The notes beneath the pieces were generated by a model, which did no database searches, was not told where the DNA came from, and saw only the letters and a program-made list of their open reading frames with translations. Made by a program: the position numbers and the translations under genes. A DNA stretch of 64,000 nt from positions 1,860,001 through 1,924,000 of the forward strand of contig NZ_CP091244.1 in the NCBI RefSeq assembly GCF_021650935.1, read 5' to 3'. Shown here piece after piece: positions 22,421 to 31,762 of the stretch. This stretch comes from Thiothrix winogradskyi (GTDB taxonomy: Bacteria > Pseudomonadota > Gammaproteobacteria > Thiotrichales > Thiotrichaceae). The number at the start of each line of letters is the position of its first letter. Within the stretch, counting starts at the first letter, position 1.

Positions 22421-24670
22421 ATGACTACTACAAAGCAAGTTCTTGCGCCGGGTGATCTGGGCAGCGGTCATGCTATTGACCTGCTGAACCAAAAAGCCAT
22501 CGTCCCATCGGCGGACGTTTGGCGCAAACAGTCGGACAACACGCAAGCAGGCGCGGACAGCGACAACATTCAGCACGCTGGTAACGTTGCAGTAAAACAA
22601 AACCTTGCTGCACGTACCAAGACGCTGGCAACGGTTGCGCAATTGGACGCGACGAATACTTCAAACATTCGCCTGACCAGTGCGGGCGTGATTGAGGGCA
22701 TTACTGGCGGGGAAGATGGAAAACTGTTGGTGCTGACAAATGTCAGTGCTGGTGAGATTACCCTGACCAATGGTAGCACTTCAGCCACGGCTGAGACCGC
22801 TATCAAGATCGGCGATTCGTTCAACTTCGTGATGGCTCCAAATGCCAGCGTGACATTGAACTATGACCCGGTAGACCAATGCTGGCGCTCTGTCAGCCAA
22901 ACTGTGTTGGGGTTTGCGCCTGAGTATTTTGAGGCTATTAACAACGTAGCGCAGACTGGGGTGGTGACGAATACTAACGTGGTGTTCCAGTCGCAACAGG
23001 GGACAAGCGGTAATTCCATCACTGCACCGACTACCAGCAGTTTTCTGCTGAAGGCGGGGCGTAAGTACAAGCTGACGGGTGTTATTGGGCAAGCGACAAT
23101 ACCGACAAATGGATTCGCTGCTTTTCGTTGGCATAACGGTACTGCGTATTTCGGCGGCATGGGACAGCTTGTGCAGGTGGCTACTCGCCCCGGCACTTGT
23201 GTCTGTGAGGCATTTATCGCGCCGCTGGTGGATACGACGGTTCAGCTTCGGTGCTTGAGCGCATCCGGGTCTACAGGTATTGACGCGAATGCAGCTTATG
23301 CACGGATTGAAGTGGTTGAAGGGCTTGCGCCTGCCAGTAACATCAAGCTGTTGAGCCGGGTGCATTTTGGCAGTCAGTTAGACCCGAATGTGGTTTCACC
23401 TGCGGGTGATGCGATTGAAGGCGAGACTTTCTTTCAGACGGTGGATGGCACGAAGACGGGCAGCAAGTTGGCAGTGTGGAAATACGATGGCACGACTTGG
23501 CATCGGATGACTCAGTTCAGCTTAGTGGGTACAAGCTCAACGGCTGACGGTATCCGCACGTATTACCCGTCTGTGGTGGCGTTGCAAAGCAAGTGGACTG
23601 TTGCATTCAATGCCGCGTCTATTGCTGCTAATGGCTTTACTGCCGTGGGTGGGGCAACGGTTGCGGATTATGGCAGTGCTTACGGTAGCCCTGCACAGCG
23701 GATGTTGGCACTCGATGCAACACGACCAACGGTAACAACATCAGCTAACACACTGCGTTCATTGCCCACTAGTTATATTCGGCACGAGATTGCAGTCAAG
23801 CCGACGACTGCAAACCATTACATGCTGCAACTGCTTACTGGTGGTGGTTGGCGGGAAGTGACGGCTGAGGTTTGGTTGTGTAACCCAACAACGGACGCTC
23901 CTGAAAAGCGGCTATACGGTCAAGCAGCTACCAACCCTGGCGATACGAATGGGGCTGGCTGCGGGTCATTGTGCAAAGCACCGGACAACGCCACGGCTTA
24001 TGAAGATTGGTATCGTCAATGGGTAGGTTGGGAATTGCCACTGTCTGTTATCACGGCTTACAAGACGGCAAGCGACACGATCAAGCTTGCGATTCGCCCC
24101 AGTGGGGACAATGCTAGTAATACGTCTATCTTTGTTTGTGGTTATGCAATGCTCGAATCTGCGCACAGCATGATCCACATGCCAATGATGGCGTATGAGA
24201 ATACTGTCAACATTCCGGGGAATCGCGTTGCAGCGTCTGGCGGAAACCAACCAGTGTGGTGGGTGGTTTCCGCCGGGTATGGCGCTGTATACATTCCGCC
24301 TGACCAAAACCGCATCTTCGATATTCCGTTGCCTGACACGAGCAAAGACATTTACCTGAATGCGCTGGGTTTGTGGCGTGATGGCACTGATACCGACGGC
24401 TACGGTGAGCCTCAGACGTGGTTCACCATTATTCATGCCAGCGGTGATGTGGCACTGGGTCGCCCACGACCTGACATTGTTGCACCGATTGCGCGGCAAC
24501 AGCGGTGGGGTTGGAAGCCGATGGGCTTTGTTATCCCCGCTGCGGTGCTGCAAGCCAAGGCTACACAGCTAAATGCAATTGACGCAATCCCTTATCTGCG
24601 GGTGCGTATCAACGCGCCTAACCGTGGAATCAATGCGCACTTTGCGGCGCTGATTACTGAACAAGTTTAA
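22421..24670 (+). CDS. Large tail fibre/receptor-binding protein
   Basis: A 749-residue virion protein, the largest in the receptor block. The N-terminus shares the attachment motif of its neighbour; a middle segment (LKAGRKYKLTGVIGQATIPT, AAFRWHNGTAYFGG) has a C1q/TNF-like beta pattern common in fibre heads, and the C-terminal 350 residues are rich in Trp, Gly and Asp like carbohydrate-binding folds. No enzymatic motif is visible. Specific receptor unknown. Confidence 0.65.
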   Translation: MTTTKQVLAPGDLGSGHAIDLLNQKAIVPSADVWRKQSDNTQAGADSDNIQHAGNVAVKQNLAARTKTLATVAQLDATNTSNIRLTSAGVIEGITGGEDGKLLVLTNVSAGEITLTNGSTSATAETAIKIGDSFNFVMAPNASVTLNYDPVDQCWRSVSQTVLGFAPEYFEAINNVAQTGVVTNTNVVFQSQQGTSGNSITAPTTSSFLLKAGRKYKLTGVIGQATIPTNGFAAFRWHNGTAYFGGMGQLVQVATRPGTCVCEAFIAPLVDTTVQLRCLSASGSTGIDANAAYARIEVVEGLAPASNIKLLSRVHFGSQLDPNVVSPAGDAIEGETFFQTVDGTKTGSKLAVWKYDGTTWHRMTQFSLVGTSSTADGIRTYYPSVVALQSKWTVAFNAASIAANGFTAVGGATVADYGSAYGSPAQRMLALDATRPTVTTSANTLRSLPTSYIRHEIAVKPTTANHYMLQLLTGGGWREVTAEVWLCNPTTDAPEKRLYGQAATNPGDTNGAGCGSLCKAPDNATAYEDWYRQWVGWELPLSVITAYKTASDTIKLAIRPSGDNASNTSIFVCGYAMLESAHSMIHMPMMAYENTVNIPGNRVAASGGNQPVWWVVSAGYGAVYIPPDQNRIFDIPLPDTSKDIYLNALGLWRDGTDTDGYGEPQTWFTIIHASGDVALGRPRPDIVAPIARQQRWGWKPMGFVIPAAVLQAKATQLNAIDAIPYLRVRINAPNRGINAHFAALITEQV

Positions 24671-24688
24671 CTTCAAGGATAAATTCTC

Positions 24689-25186
24689 ATGACTAATATT
24701 CAACTGTATCAATACCTTACTACTCAGTCTGGCGCTCAGACTGTGGCGACTATTGCCATCAACACCGGCATCAGTGAAGCTGAAGCGTTTGCGCTGCTGG
24801 TCGATAATGAGGGTGCGTTATTCACGCGCCAGAACACCGACCCTGACGCTATGCTTGATACGTGGGGTGTGAACCCTGCTTATGCTGACACGCTGAATGA
24901 TGCGGATGCACTCACTGCATTGACGGCGGCTATCTGTACTGCACAAACCTGTAACAACGACGTTGATACGGTGTTGGCGGCGACGGGTGCAACTAAGGCT
25001 GACTGGCAGCGTGGTAGCAGCAATATGAACGCTCTGGTTGATATGCTACGTTGTGGCACGTTGCGCACCAAGCTGCAAGGTTTGGGTCTGGATGTCGCTA
25101 AGCTGGACGGCATGTTGGATAGCTGCGACACGGCGTTGCTGGTCAATGATGCGATGATTACGCATCACGGCGTGGCGGGCGTGTGA
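24689..25186 (+). CDS. Virion-associated protein of unknown function
   Basis: A 165-residue protein, alpha-helical and acidic (ATIAINTGISEAEAFALLVD, TDPDAMLDTWGVNPAYADTL, ALLVNDAMITHHGVAGV). It overlaps the next gene's start by one base. Position between fibre and lysis genes suggests a fibre chaperone or assembly factor; sequence does not prove this. Confidence 0.55.
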   Translation: MTNIQLYQYLTTQSGAQTVATIAINTGISEAEAFALLVDNEGALFTRQNTDPDAMLDTWGVNPAYADTLNDADALTALTAAICTAQTCNNDVDTVLAATGATKADWQRGSSNMNALVDMLRCGTLRTKLQGLGLDVAKLDGMLDSCDTALLVNDAMITHHGVAGV

Positions 25187-25470
25187 TGGTGACGGGCGAT
25201 GATGCGGATGTCATCCGGTCGCTCAAATCTGCGGTTTGCTGTGCATGTAACTCAATCCGAACTTTTGTCATGGGGGCATTGTTTGCGGCGCTGTTATTGT
25301 GGTTGGCGGCGGTCGCAGGGTTATGGGCAGCCGATCAGTACGCGGCTCGTGATGTGGGCGCTGCGGCGGTAGCTGCTCCGGGGTTGGCGTGTCCTGCTCC
25401 GGTTGTTGATGTTGATCGGTTGGCGCAGGTTTGTATGGATTTTCATAACAAGCCGAAAGCGAAAAAGTAA
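25186..25470 (+). CDS. Small membrane protein before the endolysin
   Basis: A 94-residue protein with one long hydrophobic helix (FVMGALFAALLLWLAAVAGLWA, about residues 29-50), an upstream CCACN motif, and a periplasm-sized tail with two Cys. It precedes the endolysin by a terminator-like hairpin. Topology fits a spanin or accessory holin; no signature settles it. Confidence 0.55.
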   Translation: MVTGDDADVIRSLKSAVCCACNSIRTFVMGALFAALLLWLAAVAGLWAADQYAARDVGAAAVAAPGLACPAPVVDVDRLAQVCMDFHNKPKAKK

Positions 25471-25530
25471 CTCTCCTAGTGACTTGGGAGAGAACTGAAG
25501 CCTGTCTGGTTTATCTGGATGGGCTTTTTT
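25471..25530 (+). terminator. Hairpin pair between membrane gene and endolysin
   Basis: CTCTCC (25471-25476) pairs with GGAGAG (25487-25492), and AAGCC (25498-25502) with GGGCTT (25521-25526) followed by T. The second is a weak rho-independent terminator, so the endolysin may be transcribed in part by read-through. Confidence 0.5.
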
Positions 25531-25546
25531 ATTGGGGGAACACAGG

Positions 25547-26524
25547 GTGATTGATCGAAAGTGTTTTTTTGACAGTGTACGGAACACGCTGTTTGACGGT
25601 GCATTGTCACAAAAGCAAGTCGATGGCATGGAAGCTGTGCTGGTGGAGTGGGATGCGCGGGGGTTGGCTGATCTTGGGCAACTGGCGTATATCCTGACGA
25701 CGGCTTACCACGAGACTGGCCGCACGATGTACCCGGTTGAGGAAGTGGGCAAGGGCAGGGGGTATAAGTACCCACCGTATTACGGTCGCGGCTTGGTGCA
25801 GTTGACGTGGTTACGCAATTACCAACTGTTCGGTAAGCGTATCGGGGTTGATTTGGTTGGTCGCCCTGATCTGGCGTTGCGGCTGGATTACTCGGTGACA
25901 ATCCTCATGGAGGGTATGTTGTTCGGGTTGTTCACTGGCAAGCGGCTGGAGCAATACGACCTGACAACATACCAAGGCGTTTACGATGCGCGGGCAATTG
26001 TGAACGGGGATAGGGATTACCCCAGTAAAGACAGACGGTTTAAGACACGCGGCGCGATGATTGCCTCATATTTTGAGAAATTCCGCGCGGCGCTCAAGGT
26101 GCAGGATGCGGAAGCGAAAACTCAAACAACGCAAGAGACGGGCGAAATTGTGGTACACGACGAGACAGATACAGCGGTCATGTATGAACGCGATAATACG
26201 GCACTGGTGCGCGGTGACACTCAGGGGATTGAAACCGACACGGTTGACCCTGAATACATCGCATGGCTGCAAGAGAAGCAGGCGCGTGAAATGCAGGAAG
26301 AATACCGTGCCAGCAATAACAAGCCCTTGGTTTCTAGTGTAGTGACGCGCTTTGTAATTGCGGGCATTAGTTCGTTTCTGGCGGTGCGGTTCGGGTTTGA
26401 GATTCCGGCGGAGTTTCAGCCGATGATTGAAACGGCAATCGTCACGATTATGGGGGCTGGTGCGGTGTGGGGAAGATCACGGGCGACAACGTTTATTTCG
26501 GGGGTGTTCAGTGGAAAATCTTGA
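25547..26524 (+). CDS. GH19-type endolysin with C-terminal membrane segment
   Basis: A 325-residue muralytic enzyme. The glycoside hydrolase family 19-like core (about 1-165) shows AYHETGRTMYPVEEVGKG with the catalytic Glu, and YYGRGLVQLTWLRNYQLFG, the family's GRG-x-(I/V)-QLTW strand. GH19 lysozymes cleave peptidoglycan glycan strands. An acidic linker follows, then a hydrophobic C-terminus (VVTRFVIAGISSFLAVRFGF and a second segment) that may tether the enzyme to the membrane. GTG 25547 is chosen for GGGGGAA; a TTG lies five codons upstream. It overlaps the next gene by 14 bases. Confidence 0.8.
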   Translation: MIDRKCFFDSVRNTLFDGALSQKQVDGMEAVLVEWDARGLADLGQLAYILTTAYHETGRTMYPVEEVGKGRGYKYPPYYGRGLVQLTWLRNYQLFGKRIGVDLVGRPDLALRLDYSVTILMEGMLFGLFTGKRLEQYDLTTYQGVYDARAIVNGDRDYPSKDRRFKTRGAMIASYFEKFRAALKVQDAEAKTQTTQETGEIVVHDETDTAVMYERDNTALVRGDTQGIETDTVDPEYIAWLQEKQAREMQEEYRASNNKPLVSSVVTRFVIAGISSFLAVRFGFEIPAEFQPMIETAIVTIMGAGAVWGRSRATTFISGVFSGKS

Positions 26525-26711
26525 GGTGTGGTTTGCCGAGACGCAAATGCAGCTTTATCGGAAGGCGCAAGAGATTGTGAATAAGCATCATTTGGTGATG
26601 CGGGAAGAGATTGAGGCGGTGCAGTTGAAGCACCAGCAGGCAATTGATCAGGATTTGGCGGTGCTGTTCGGGCTGGATGGTGCTGGCGTTGCCGAGGATG
26701 GCGGCGGGTAA
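26511..26711 (+). CDS. Small coiled-coil protein in the lysis cassette
   Basis: A 66-residue frame from GTG 26511, which has GGGGG seven bases upstream, overlapping the endolysin end. It is helical and charged (LEVWFAETQMQLYRKAQEIV, then MREEIEAVQLKHQQAIDQDLA) and lacks a membrane helix. Position between endolysin and holin suggests a lysis regulator or Rz-like fragment; unproven. Confidence 0.5.
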   Translation: MENLEVWFAETQMQLYRKAQEIVNKHHLVMREEIEAVQLKHQQAIDQDLAVLFGLDGAGVAEDGGG

Positions 26712-26726
26712 TGCAGGGATAGGGCT

Positions 26727-26966
26727 ATGTCTGAAAAGTTGGGGAACATGACGGACGTGATAACAATCAAGGGCGGTATCGCGTCTACGCTGATTACCGC
26801 AACTGTTGGCTTTGTCCAGCAAAATAACATTATGTTGCTCTTGTCGGCGTTGGCGGCGCTGGTGACGATTGTCGCGGGGATTTCGCGGATTTTGACGGAT
26901 TGGCGCAAGGATGCACGTGATCAGACGTTGTTTGATAAGCAGCAGCGCAAGCGTGACGATGAGTAA
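26727..26966 (+). CDS. Phage holin-like protein
   Basis: A 79-residue protein with two hydrophobic stretches (GGIASTLITATVGFVQQ and NIMLLLSALAALVTIVAGIS) and a strongly charged cytoplasmic C-terminus (RKDARDQTLFDKQQRKRDDE). Size, topology and position after the endolysin fit a two-helix class II holin, which releases or activates the endolysin by permeabilising the membrane. A terminator follows directly. Confidence 0.75.
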   Translation: MSEKLGNMTDVITIKGGIASTLITATVGFVQQNNIMLLLSALAALVTIVAGISRILTDWRKDARDQTLFDKQQRKRDDE

Positions 26967-26987
26967 TGGTTTCTGTGTGCAAGCATT

Positions 26988-27009
26988 GCCCTCTTTGGAG
27001 GGCTTTTTT
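26988..27009 (+). terminator. Terminator after the lysis cassette
   Basis: GCCCTC (26988-26993) and GAGGGC (26998-27003) with a 4-base loop and six T. It ends the lysis genes before the second fibre block. Confidence 0.85.
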
Positions 27010-27026
27010 ATGTTGAGGTATTGGTG

Positions 27027-27803
27027 ATGGCTGATTGTTCGGTTGGTTCGGGTTGCGGTAGCGGCGCGGGTTCGGCGCGGCTGGATGCGGTTAATGATCG
27101 GTTGACGGGGATTAACTCGTGCAAGCAGTCATTTACGGTGTCGCCGCAGTTGATTGCGCTGAAGGGCGCTATTTCGCTGGGTGGCGTGGCAGGCGACTGG
27201 GAGACGGTGCGCTTGTTGTTCGCGGCTGATAGTGAGCACATGCCTGCTGGTACGCGGGTGATGGGCAGCAATGGCATGGTGTATAAGCTGATCGGTGATG
27301 ACAATGTTGACCCTGTGACCGATGACGGCACAAATTGGGTGAATATGTCGTCTGCACCGTTGGCGGGCATGGAAGAGGCGGCGAAGGCTGGCGCACCCAT
27401 TGGCGACTGGCAGAAGGCGAAAGATGCGTATGCGGCAGCGGGGAAGAAGATTCCGCTGGGCGCTTATGTGCTGGGGTCTGATGGGGTGTTGTACAAGCTG
27501 GTGGGCAACCCTGACGTTGACCCGGCGACGGATAGCGGGGCGAACTGGCAACCGGTTGCGCCTGCTGTTGCTGATATTGCGGGGGCTATCAATACGGGCG
27601 CACCCGCTGGGGATTGGGCTAAGGTGTTGGCAGCGATGCAAGCAGCCAATAAGCCGATTCCGGCGGGTACGATTGTGGTGGGTTCGGACGGTGCGCTGTA
27701 TCGCTTGATTGGGGATGCGACCAAGGACCCGACTACAGACAGCGGTAGCAACTGGGTGAACCTCACTTTGGCGGCGCACCATTACAGTCAATTGACGTTC
27801 TGA
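27027..27803 (+). CDS. Virion protein with three carbohydrate-binding-like repeats
   Basis: A 258-residue protein. After a Gly/Ser/Cys N-terminus it contains three copies of a roughly 60-residue unit, each ending in G-S-(D/N)-G-x-(L/V)-Y-(K/R)-L-(I/V)-G-(D/N) and D-P-x-T-D-(S/D)-G-x-N-W. The spaced Trp and Tyr resemble small chitin- or glycan-binding modules. A single related unit opens the gene at 28281, so these proteins probably share one assembly. Confidence 0.65.
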   Translation: MADCSVGSGCGSGAGSARLDAVNDRLTGINSCKQSFTVSPQLIALKGAISLGGVAGDWETVRLLFAADSEHMPAGTRVMGSNGMVYKLIGDDNVDPVTDDGTNWVNMSSAPLAGMEEAAKAGAPIGDWQKAKDAYAAAGKKIPLGAYVLGSDGVLYKLVGNPDVDPATDSGANWQPVAPAVADIAGAINTGAPAGDWAKVLAAMQAANKPIPAGTIVVGSDGALYRLIGDATKDPTTDSGSNWVNLTLAAHHYSQLTF

Positions 27804-27813
27804 GGGGGATGGT

Positions 27814-28269
27814 ATGTATCAACATCAACATCATCATGAGTGTGTGGTTGTGCCGGTGTCGGCGGGGATGGCGGTCAAGCCGTTGCTGACGGACAGCTTT
27901 ACGCTGCATGACTTTTGTCAGTTTGTGGTGGTTGGGTCGGAATGTGAATGTCAGGTGGATATTCCCAGTGACCCGAATACGGGGCAGCGGGCGCGGTTTG
28001 TGACGTTTGTGCCGGTGAAGGGGGATTACACGGTTTCCATTACGGGGGCTACGGACTTTTCCCATGTGGGGGTGAATTGCCCTTTGCTGAATCCAGCCGG
28101 GTTTGATTTGACGGGTATTTCTGATTTGCGGGTGTTTTCGATGTCGGGGGCTATGGTGAAGGTGTGTTGGTATCGCAGTATGCCGCGCGGCTTTCAGGCT
28201 GACCGCTCGCCGTTGAATCAGGATGCTAATTTTGGGTTTTCTACGTCCATCCGTGATGCGACGCTTTAA
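27814..28269 (+). CDS. Structural protein of unknown function
   Basis: A 151-residue beta-rich protein with a His-rich start (MYQHQHHHECVVVPVSAGMA), a ECECQVDIP cysteine pair, and a closing FGFSTSIRDATL. The His/Cys opening suggests a metal-binding apex as in phage spike tips, where such residues hold iron. Function is inferred from this and from the fibre context. Confidence 0.5.
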   Translation: MYQHQHHHECVVVPVSAGMAVKPLLTDSFTLHDFCQFVVVGSECECQVDIPSDPNTGQRARFVTFVPVKGDYTVSITGATDFSHVGVNCPLLNPAGFDLTGISDLRVFSMSGAMVKVCWYRSMPRGFQADRSPLNQDANFGFSTSIRDATL

Positions 28270-28280
28270 TAAGGTAGGTG

Positions 28281-29237
28281 ATGAGTATGGCTCTTCAAAA
28301 GATTAAGCCGCTGGACGATTTTCTGTTTGGCGCACGGGTGTATGACGCGGTGAAGAAAACGGCAGACGATGAGTTTGTGATTCACCCCGCTGATAACTTT
28401 ATTGCGTGTGCGTTGGCGATGGGTGCGCCACTGGGGAATTGGTCAACGGTGAAAGACCATTTTGCTGATTCCGGTGCGGTTATGCCGACTGGGGCGCGTG
28501 TCATCGGCAGTAATGGCAAGGTGTATCAGGTTGGCAGTGGCTCGGATGGTATGACTGACCCGACATTGGGCGGTGCAGGCTGGACGGATGTATCCGCCGG
28601 AAATGGAAGTAGTAGTGGTGGTGGTGTTAATGGCTCAACACCAACGGCGTACAGCGGAGACACTGCGCCAGCAGCCGGTAATGTGAAAGTTGGAGACACT
28701 TTTATGACCGGCACGGGGATTGCAGCACCGTTTTCAAAAGAAACACTGTATACGTGGAATGGTACTGCTTGGGCGTTTGTAGGAGGTGCAGCCTGCGCTT
28801 TCTTTGACTGGGTAGCCCCGGCTTATAATTCGGGTGGGGGTCATGCGTACAACTTCGGATCTGCTACTGCGGTTGTCAACAACTTAAATGTGGCAGTCAG
28901 CGGGGATACAATTACATTGCCAAGCGGTGGGATTTACGAAGTAAATTCCTATATCAACAACCTCGAAGTTGTTGATGGTCCTCTCGGTGCATACGAGTAT
29001 GTTGGTACGAAGCTGTCAATTAATCTTAACGATACTGAGTTTGCGGCAGACAGTTCTCTTCGGGTGTTGGGCGCTGAATTCCCGGTAGGGTCAAGCATGA
29101 GCTTTTGGATGGGGCATACGGTAACAGCTAAAGCGCCAGTTGGACCGGGCATGACTGTCAAGGTCTTTCTTGAGACTTCGCGCGGGAAAATCCCTGCTGG
29201 CTCTGCTTGGCGCGTATCTGTTATTCGGGTTGGGTAA
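28281..29237 (+). CDS. Second tail-fibre/receptor protein
   Basis: A 318-residue fibre-like protein: an N-terminal unit related to the preceding repeat protein (GSNGKVYQVGSGSDGMTDPT), a Gly/Ser hinge (GNGSSSGGGVNGS), and a C-terminal beta sandwich (IYEVNSYINNLEVVDGPLGA, GRKIPAGSAWRVSVIRVG-like ending) reminiscent of C1q/TNF-type heads. The start could also be ATG 28287. Its stop overlaps the lipoprotein start (TAATG). Confidence 0.65.
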   Translation: MSMALQKIKPLDDFLFGARVYDAVKKTADDEFVIHPADNFIACALAMGAPLGNWSTVKDHFADSGAVMPTGARVIGSNGKVYQVGSGSDGMTDPTLGGAGWTDVSAGNGSSSGGGVNGSTPTAYSGDTAPAAGNVKVGDTFMTGTGIAAPFSKETLYTWNGTAWAFVGGAACAFFDWVAPAYNSGGGHAYNFGSATAVVNNLNVAVSGDTITLPSGGIYEVNSYINNLEVVDGPLGAYEYVGTKLSINLNDTEFAADSSLRVLGAEFPVGSSMSFWMGHTVTAKAPVGPGMTVKVFLETSRGKIPAGSAWRVSVIRVG

Positions 29238-30289
29238 TGCGCCGTCGTAGCTTTCTGCTGGCATTGCCATTAATGCCAGCAGTTCTGAATGGGTGTGGCG
29301 GTAGTGCCTCTGCAATGCCAGAGACACTTGACATTCCAGAGGCAGAACCGATCATCGGTTCTGCGGAGGCATCCATGTTGCAACAATTGATTGATGCCGC
29401 CGCCGCTAGTGGTGTCGGCGTTGTTAACGTCCCGCCAAGCACTGTTGTTAGCAGTACAATTCACGTCAGGGCTGGTGTTTCCTTAGTGGGCGCAGGCACA
29501 GGCAGAACGGATTCTGCTAACGGCAAGCTGATCGTATCTCGTGACTTGGATACAGCATTCGTGCTGTACCAAGGGTCGTCAATCAAATCCCTAGGAATCC
29601 ACAGGGATGGGGTTGTTTTCGGTCAAGCAGATACTTCGGGTTTCGGGGGCAATGCTATTGTGGCGAACGGGGATGATGTTGAAGTTTCAGGCTGCATGAT
29701 CACGGGTTTTGCTCATGCGTGCCGCTCGGTGCAGTTTGGTAGAGCCATCATCCACAATAACAAAATCGACTGTCTCAATGGTATCTGGTTGCACAATGTC
29801 TATGACATCTCGCGGATAACGGATAATCATTGCTGGCCGTTCGTAACTGTTGGGTGGGCGAACGCAAACGAACGTGGCGTATCACCGGCTTCTGCTAACA
29901 GGGAAGGCGTGGCGTACCGCTTGACTGGGGTGAATGACTGGACGCAACTGCGTGGTAATTTCTCGTATGCATACCGAATTGGCTATGAGGTCGCCGATGG
30001 CAGTGATGTGACACTGGTGCAGTGCGGGGCGGATGGCGCTCCGGGTACTGCTGATAATACTGGATTTTACATACACGGTAGATCAACCCTTGCCACATTA
30101 CAAAGCTGTCAGTGTGCTGGCAATAGAACAGCGTTCCATTTTGACCTAGATGGCGCAGTTGTTGGCAGTGGAAACACTGTGTGGGGAATTCATGGATCGC
30201 CGTTGCGCATTGACCGTGGGGATGCTTCACGTTTCCAGTTTATCGAGAAGGGCGCGAGTGGTCATGACGTGCCAGGGTGGGGTTGGTGA
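29237..30289 (+). CDS. Predicted right-handed beta-helix lipoprotein
   Basis: A 350-residue protein. The N-terminus MRRRSFLLALPLMPAVLNGC looks like a lipoprotein signal with a lipobox LNGC and a twin-Arg start (RRRSFL). The body has the spacing of parallel beta-helix proteins (GVSLVGAGTGRTDSANGKLI, AIVANGDDVEVSGCMITGF, GRAIIHNNKIDCLNGIWLHN). Lipidation is unusual for a virion protein, so this may instead be a lysogenic-conversion or exclusion lipoprotein lodged among fibre genes. ATG 29237 overlaps the upstream stop. Catalytic residues of pectate lyases are not evident. Confidence 0.6.
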   Translation: MRRRSFLLALPLMPAVLNGCGGSASAMPETLDIPEAEPIIGSAEASMLQQLIDAAAASGVGVVNVPPSTVVSSTIHVRAGVSLVGAGTGRTDSANGKLIVSRDLDTAFVLYQGSSIKSLGIHRDGVVFGQADTSGFGGNAIVANGDDVEVSGCMITGFAHACRSVQFGRAIIHNNKIDCLNGIWLHNVYDISRITDNHCWPFVTVGWANANERGVSPASANREGVAYRLTGVNDWTQLRGNFSYAYRIGYEVADGSDVTLVQCGADGAPGTADNTGFYIHGRSTLATLQSCQCAGNRTAFHFDLDGAVVGSGNTVWGIHGSPLRIDRGDASRFQFIEKGASGHDVPGWGW

Positions 30290-30504
30290 ATAATCAGGAC
30301 GCTCATGCACTGTGCCGTTTGGCGCAATCGGATGATTTTGCGGTGTTCATGCTGTTCCTGGAAGAGCTGGAGCAGGGCAGCAAGGCGGTGCTGATGGTGA
30401 ATGAGCATGAGGTGGAGTTACGCCGTCAGCAGGGTGAGTGCCGCCGTCATCGTAAGATGCTGTCGTTATTGGAGGCGGCTGAGGCGATTGTGAAGGGTGG
30501 TTGA
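30286..30504 (+). CDS. Small helical phage protein
   Basis: A 72-residue frame with GTG 30286 overlapping the beta-helix gene's stop and a GGGTGGGG site upstream. Mostly helical (AHALCRLAQSDDFAVFMLFL, VNEHEVELRRQQGECRRHRK). It ends just before a terminator. No family recognised. Confidence 0.55.
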   Translation: MNNQDAHALCRLAQSDDFAVFMLFLEELEQGSKAVLMVNEHEVELRRQQGECRRHRKMLSLLEAAEAIVKGG

Positions 30505-30529
30505 TTGAAATGATTGGTTTGCATAGCGA

Positions 30530-30558
30530 AAGCCTACTTTGCGGAGTGGGCTTTTTTT
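30530..30558 (+). terminator. Terminator ending the fibre block
   Basis: AAGCCTACT (30530-30538) pairs with AGTGGGCTT (30545-30553), followed by T to 30558. The next 165 bases before the scaffold gene are gene-free and probably carry its promoter, though no clear boxes stand out. Confidence 0.7.
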
Positions 30559-30724
30559 ATGCCTGAAACTAAAGAACCCCAGTGCCAGCGCAGGCGCATG
30601 GCTTCTTGGTGATGTGCATTTTAGTTGTAGGCGCAATTCCCATCTGATCGGGTTCATTCCGGTTGGATACGGCTTGCGTCGTGTGCGTTAACTCCCCGGT
30701 TGGGGCTTATGCAGAAGGTATTGT

Positions 30725-31738
30725 ATGGCTGGAATTCCTGAGCGCGTTCTGAGAATGAACGCGGAGACTGATAAGTATTTGGATGAGGTTGATCTTGAGG
30801 CGGGTGTGGTTGATGAAACTGAAACCCCGCTGGTTGATTCCGTGGATGAATCCCACGCCTTTGAGGGCGATGGCTCAGACGTGGCTCATGATGAAGGGGA
30901 AACCGATTCGGTAGGTGATGGTGGCGTGCCTGTGCCGCTGGCGGATAAGCCAGAGGCGACGGGCGCGGGTGGTGATAACTGGGAACATAGGGCGAAGATT
31001 GCGGAAGGGCGGTTGCGGTCACAGGGTCAGGAGGTGGCGCAATTGCGGGCGCAGTTGGCGCAGTTCCAGAGTGGTTTATCGCAGACGGTTGAGCAGGTGA
31101 TTGCGCAGCGTGAGGCGGCTTTGAAGGCGCAAGCTGAGAAGGAGAAGGCGCGTCATGCGGCGCGTAGCAAGGTGTTGGAGACGTTTGATGAAGATACGTT
31201 GACGGCACTGGATCAGTATTACCAGTCAACCAAACCAGAAACCGCACCCGCACCCATTGCCAATAGCCAGACACAGCAGGTTGTGCCGATGGAGCAGCTT
31301 CACGCGATGCGTGCGGAAGTGTTTGAGGCGGATGTGCTGGACGCTGTGCCGGATTATGCCGAGGTTATCAGTAACCCGGAATTTCAGTCGTGGGGTCAGC
31401 AGGTGGATAGCGCCAGTGGCGCGACGTTCTATGACCTGATGGTGCAGGCACGGACTCAGATGCAGGCGGGTAGGCTGATTGGGATGATGCAGCGTTTCAA
31501 GGCGGACGTGCAGACCACCCAGCAGCGCAAGCAGGCGTTACAGAGTCAGGTTTCACCGGGTCGGAGTCGGGCGGGGACTGCCCAACCGGCTACCCCGCAA
31601 TACCTTAACCCGCAACAAATTGAGCAGTACCGCGCGGATTTTCGGCGCGGGAAGTATCGGGAGCAAGCCATGTGGGACAAGTGGAGCAAAATTGAGAAGC
31701 TCATTAATTTGTCGGAAAAACACATGGGGATTGCGTAG
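30725..31738 (+). CDS. Scaffolding (capsid assembly) protein
   Basis: A 337-residue protein placed just before the major capsid gene. It is acidic at the N-terminus (DEVDLEAGVVDETETPLVDS), then forms long coiled coil (RLRSQGQEVAQLRAQLAQFQ and onwards) and ends in a basic helix (KWSKIEKLINLSEKHMGIA). This charge layout and location are typical of scaffolds that template the prohead and leave before DNA packaging. Confidence 0.8.
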   Translation: MAGIPERVLRMNAETDKYLDEVDLEAGVVDETETPLVDSVDESHAFEGDGSDVAHDEGETDSVGDGGVPVPLADKPEATGAGGDNWEHRAKIAEGRLRSQGQEVAQLRAQLAQFQSGLSQTVEQVIAQREAALKAQAEKEKARHAARSKVLETFDEDTLTALDQYYQSTKPETAPAPIANSQTQQVVPMEQLHAMRAEVFEADVLDAVPDYAEVISNPEFQSWGQQVDSASGATFYDLMVQARTQMQAGRLIGMMQRFKADVQTTQQRKQALQSQVSPGRSRAGTAQPATPQYLNPQQIEQYRADFRRGKYREQAMWDKWSKIEKLINLSEKHMGIA

Positions 31739-31762
31739 TGTTTTTTTTGAGAGGTGTTTTAG

